In this document: positions 61,201-64,000 of the stretch, in pieces
Position numbering within the stretch: position 1 is the first letter of the stretch
Layout of the letters: every line of letters begins with the position of its first letter
DNA from: Paulinella micropora
Taxonomy: Eukaryota; Cercozoa; Imbricatea; Euglyphida; Paulinellidae
Assembly: GCA_019918135.1 (NCBI GenBank)
Contig: WBZZ01000417.1
Coordinates: forward strand, 110,001-174,000
DNA length: 64,000 nt
Reading direction: 5' to 3'
The notes under the pieces: model-generated
Told to the model about the DNA's origin: nothing
Seen by the model: the letters and a program-made list of their open reading frames with translations, nothing else
Databases searched by the model: none
Position numbers and translations under genes: made by a program

Positions 61201-62944
61201 CTGGCAGTATTCAAAGTACATTACTTCATCACTAGCATACAGATTTTTTTAATGTTACCATTCAGATTTTTGAAATGATATAATTTGCATTTTTCTTTTA
61301 TTTCTTCTTCTTGTTCTGTAGTTTTGGCGTTGCATTTGATCTCCAATCACTATCCCATTCCATCACCTTCTCGCCAGGCGCTCTACTTCGTTTTCCAAGT
61401 TTGTCTTCTGGCTGCCCTTTTGCTATATCTTGATAATACCACTTTTCTCTTCCCTTTTCTTTCTTGGCTTGCTCATTACTAACTATGTTGTATGCTTGGC
61501 TTTTTCCTGCCCCTTTTGCTTCCACTCTTGCTTGACCTTTTCCTTTAGTACTTTGTGCTGGCCTCCTTGCGCACCTGATGAAGTCATCTACTCCCTTGTC
61601 ATTATGAGGCCGTGCAACTTCTGAAAATCTGTTGTTTCTGAATAAACTAACATACTAACTATCCCTAACTCTCTGCTTGTCTCTGGCCTGGGCTCTCTAC
61701 CCTTCAGGGATTTACGGTTTCCCCCCGGCCAGCTGCCTTACTGTTTAACCCCTACCACAAGCTCGTTCTTTCCAAGAAACTCACGTGGTGCACCAGTAAC
61801 AGTGCTCGTGAACTTGCCGTCATCCATGATGTGCAGTTCCAGCGGGGGGTGCACGTCAGTAACTGCATTGATGAGGCGATGACACTACTAACACAGCAAA
61901 TAATTCAGCAACATGGATTGTGGCAAGGATAGCACCTATCGCTGCCAACAAACTAACGTAAATCTTTCTGACCCAGAGGTGCAAGATATGGAAAATCCTG
62001 ATCTATGTCCGTACATAATAAAACCCGCTCTGCTCATGAAGTCAAAAGTCCTCCTATGTCCCTGCGGGCGCCTATACTCATCTGCAATGCAAATATTGCG
62101 TATGTATTCTAGAACAACGACTTTCTCGCTAGCTGTCCACCCTGTCTAGAACAAGTAAATGGTGACTAATCCGTGCCAACGATAACATTGGAAATACCGT
62201 TTCAGCCCGGCAAGGTCCTGGACTTGCGTGTTCCATAAAATTTGAGGATCTGATTGTGTCCACAAGTCCCGATAGTGACTAGTAGCCCTTAGTTCTTGTG
62301 CATTTCGGATCCGTAAAGACCACTGTTCTCTGAAATCGCTTTGCTCTAGTCCCGCCACTTTTGCAAACCCAAACATCATGGCTGCTACTAAAAAAATGCA
62401 CTCGACCACAACCTATGTCCAAAAACATGCTCTTTTTTCTATCAGCAAGTGGCACACTGTCCAATACAGCCAGCACCCCCGGAGATTCAAAGTTCCCTCC
62501 ACGCCTCGCGGGGAAACTTGAATCTTATCTATACTATGCCTCTAAGCTTTTATCATAGCTGCAACTTCTTTTGCATTCCAGTCATTAGGGTTAGGACAGA
62601 GTAGTAAAGTTGGGCTCTCTGTGACAGGAGTGACAATTCAACAGCGTAAAGCTGTTCGCCTGTCGACAAGCACTTTTAGTGCAAGTCCATCGCGGCAGCG
62701 TTCGCATGACTGCTCGCTTCGCCTAGTCACAGAGACAGAACAACCTGTCTCTCTCTCTCTCTCTCAGGGTAGTAAAGTTGGGCTCTCTCCAGATATGTCG
62801 ACCCGCATTTGATATTTATGTCACGGCAGCAATGTGACACGCGCATCTGAATCAATATGATGATGCGCGCGTCACATTGCCGACGAGCATCGTTTCAGGT
62901 GGCATTGGTTAGCAGTTCTACGCGAGGAGACTCTCTCATTCCAT
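61201..62944. other. Segment between the two palindrome arrays
   Basis: No supported gene. Holds a 20 bp direct repeat GTAGTAAAGTTGGGCTCTCT at 62601-62620 and 62769-62788, a CT microsatellite at about 62748-62765 and a long hairpin at 62824-62882 (CGGCAGCAATGTGAC... against ...GTCACATTGCCG). Could be the body of a small element bracketed by the arrays. Confidence 0.5.
62824..62882. repeat. Long GC-rich hairpin
   Basis: CGGCAGCAATGTGACACGCG (62824 onward) pairs with CGCGCGTCACATTGCCG ending at 62882, with a three-base and a two-base difference, across a 14-base AT-rich loop. Confidence 0.75.
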
Positions 62945-62949
62945 CAGAT

Positions 62950-63345
62950 TTTAATGCTTGCATTGAAATTTCCCTGCAGCGAGCATTGAAATTTCAATGC
63001 ATGCATTGAAATCACTTTTCACCTTTCAATGCATACATTAAAATTTCAATGCATCCTGCATCGGAATTTCAATGCATGCATTGAAATCAATTTTCAGCTT
63101 CCAATGCATGCATTGAAATTCCAATGCAGGATGCATTGAAATTTCAATGCATGCATTGAAAGCTGAAAAATAATTTCAATACATGCATTGAAATTTCAAT
63201 GCAGAATGCATTGAAATTTCAATGAATTCATTGAAAGCTGAAAAATGATTTCAATGCATGCATTGAAATTTCAATGCATGATGCATATGCATGCATTGAA
63301 AGGTGAAAATTAATTTCAATGCATGCATTAAAATTTCAATGCATC
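62950..63345. repeat. Array 2 of TTTCAATGCATGCATTGAAA palindromes
   Basis: The same 20 bp palindrome as array 1, about eight good copies, interspersed with GCATGATGCAT variants and an AGCTGAAAA spacer that itself recurs (63166, 63235). Confidence 0.9.
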
Positions 63346-64000
63346 CTCGTGGGGTGACGGTGTTCCACGCCATGTCATCTACCTATTTACCACATTTTCA
63401 CGCAGCCAAGCCACACACATCTTGCCATAGTAAATAGTAATAAATTGCCCCAAAACAATCGGCAACAAAAAACAAAGAACAACCACTCCCCTACTTTCAA
63501 TCGCGACACAGTTTGGCTGAGAGCTTTGCTGCGCAAACCCGCCCCCCCCCCCCACCCCCCCACCCCCCCTCTAGCACTAGCATCTTATGCAGTGCCCGTA
63601 AGCCTTCCGACCGCGCCTTCAGTACTCTGCTTCTTACTTCATAAGTGAAAGCTATCCTTGCTCCTGGAGCACCTTCTACTCCCCGGGCATCTCTGTGCTC
63701 TCCCGAAACATCAAGCGTTCGTCCCGAGTCTTATCCTCATCTACAGCCTGCCAACCGCCATAACCCATGATGGGTGTGTGTGGCTTGTCCACCCACAGCC
63801 TCCCCATCTGACTCTCGTGTTTAGGCACTGCCACAGCACATAGTCCTGCCTCGCCCGCATCGACGAGGGACAAGAAACCACTGTTATATCCAGTCTGCAG
63901 TCGCAGTCTCTGTCCTGCCTGGACTGGATGCTGTTTTGCCCACAACTTCACTATCTTCACCACAGCCCCTCTTATCGCCTGTATCACGAACACAAGGGAC
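63346..64000. other. Right flank, no gene recognised
   Basis: Contains a C run at 63540-63570. An open minus frame at 63676-63993 has mixed composition but no recognisable motif and is cut by the window edge, so it is not called. Confidence 0.5.

Noticed and set aside
60555..63345. CRISPR array
   Set aside because: Repeats are palindromic, irregularly spaced and without unique 30 bp spacers; no cas-like gene and the setting is eukaryotic.
63676..63993. 105-codon minus frame at the right edge
   Set aside because: No motif and cut by the window end; insufficient support.

Overview
The window looks like eukaryotic nuclear DNA, probably from a protist or microalga. Evidence: intron-containing exons, long polypyrimidine microsatellites, two LTR-type retroelements, and two large AT-rich insertions whose genes belong to the Polinton/Maverick, virophage and polinton-like virus (PLV) world. 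No host marker gene allows a firm taxonomic call.

Layout. 1-3170 is non-coding low-complexity flank. 3174-6659 is the Gag and protease half of a Ty3/gypsy-like retroelement; its reverse transcriptase, RNase H and integrase half lies at 25659-29788. Between the halves sits viral element 1 (6660-25658): a 190 bp near-perfect palindrome at its left edge, a telomere resolvase (protelomerase) pseudogene, a double-jelly-roll major capsid protein, a penton, a fibre-like protein, a packaging ATPase and a protein with a parvovirus-type phospholipase A2 motif. No DNA polymerase is visible. A Ty1/copia element (15778-22094) with paired 294 bp LTRs and a MYND zinc finger is nested inside it.

Viral element 2 (about 30768-54296) is Polinton-type: retroviral-like integrase, giant fibre with an S74 intramolecular chaperone, packaging ATPase, basic core protein, adenain-like maturation protease, penton, major capsid protein, second fibre-like protein, two ExoX-C-like proteins, protein-primed DNA polymerase B and a HIRAN protein. 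A GC-rich 4.6 kb island (44266-48837) with unrelated genes splits the second fibre gene. Most gaps between element 2 genes carry one or two hairpins of two recurring families whose stems change sequence while staying paired.

The right end (55606-59734) holds a minus-strand multi-exon gene ending in a beta-class adenine-N6 DNA methyltransferase-like domain. A 16 bp palindrome recurs in its introns. Two arrays of a 20 bp palindrome follow (60555-63345).

Together this is a nested graveyard: copia inside a PLV inside a gypsy element, beside a Polinton carrying a foreign island. Nearly every viral gene has a frameshift or in-frame stop, so most are annotated as pseudogenes. Many frameshifts fall in A/T runs and could be assembly errors. 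The two most notable systems are the telomere resolvase plus palindrome in element 1 and the paired hairpins in element 2.
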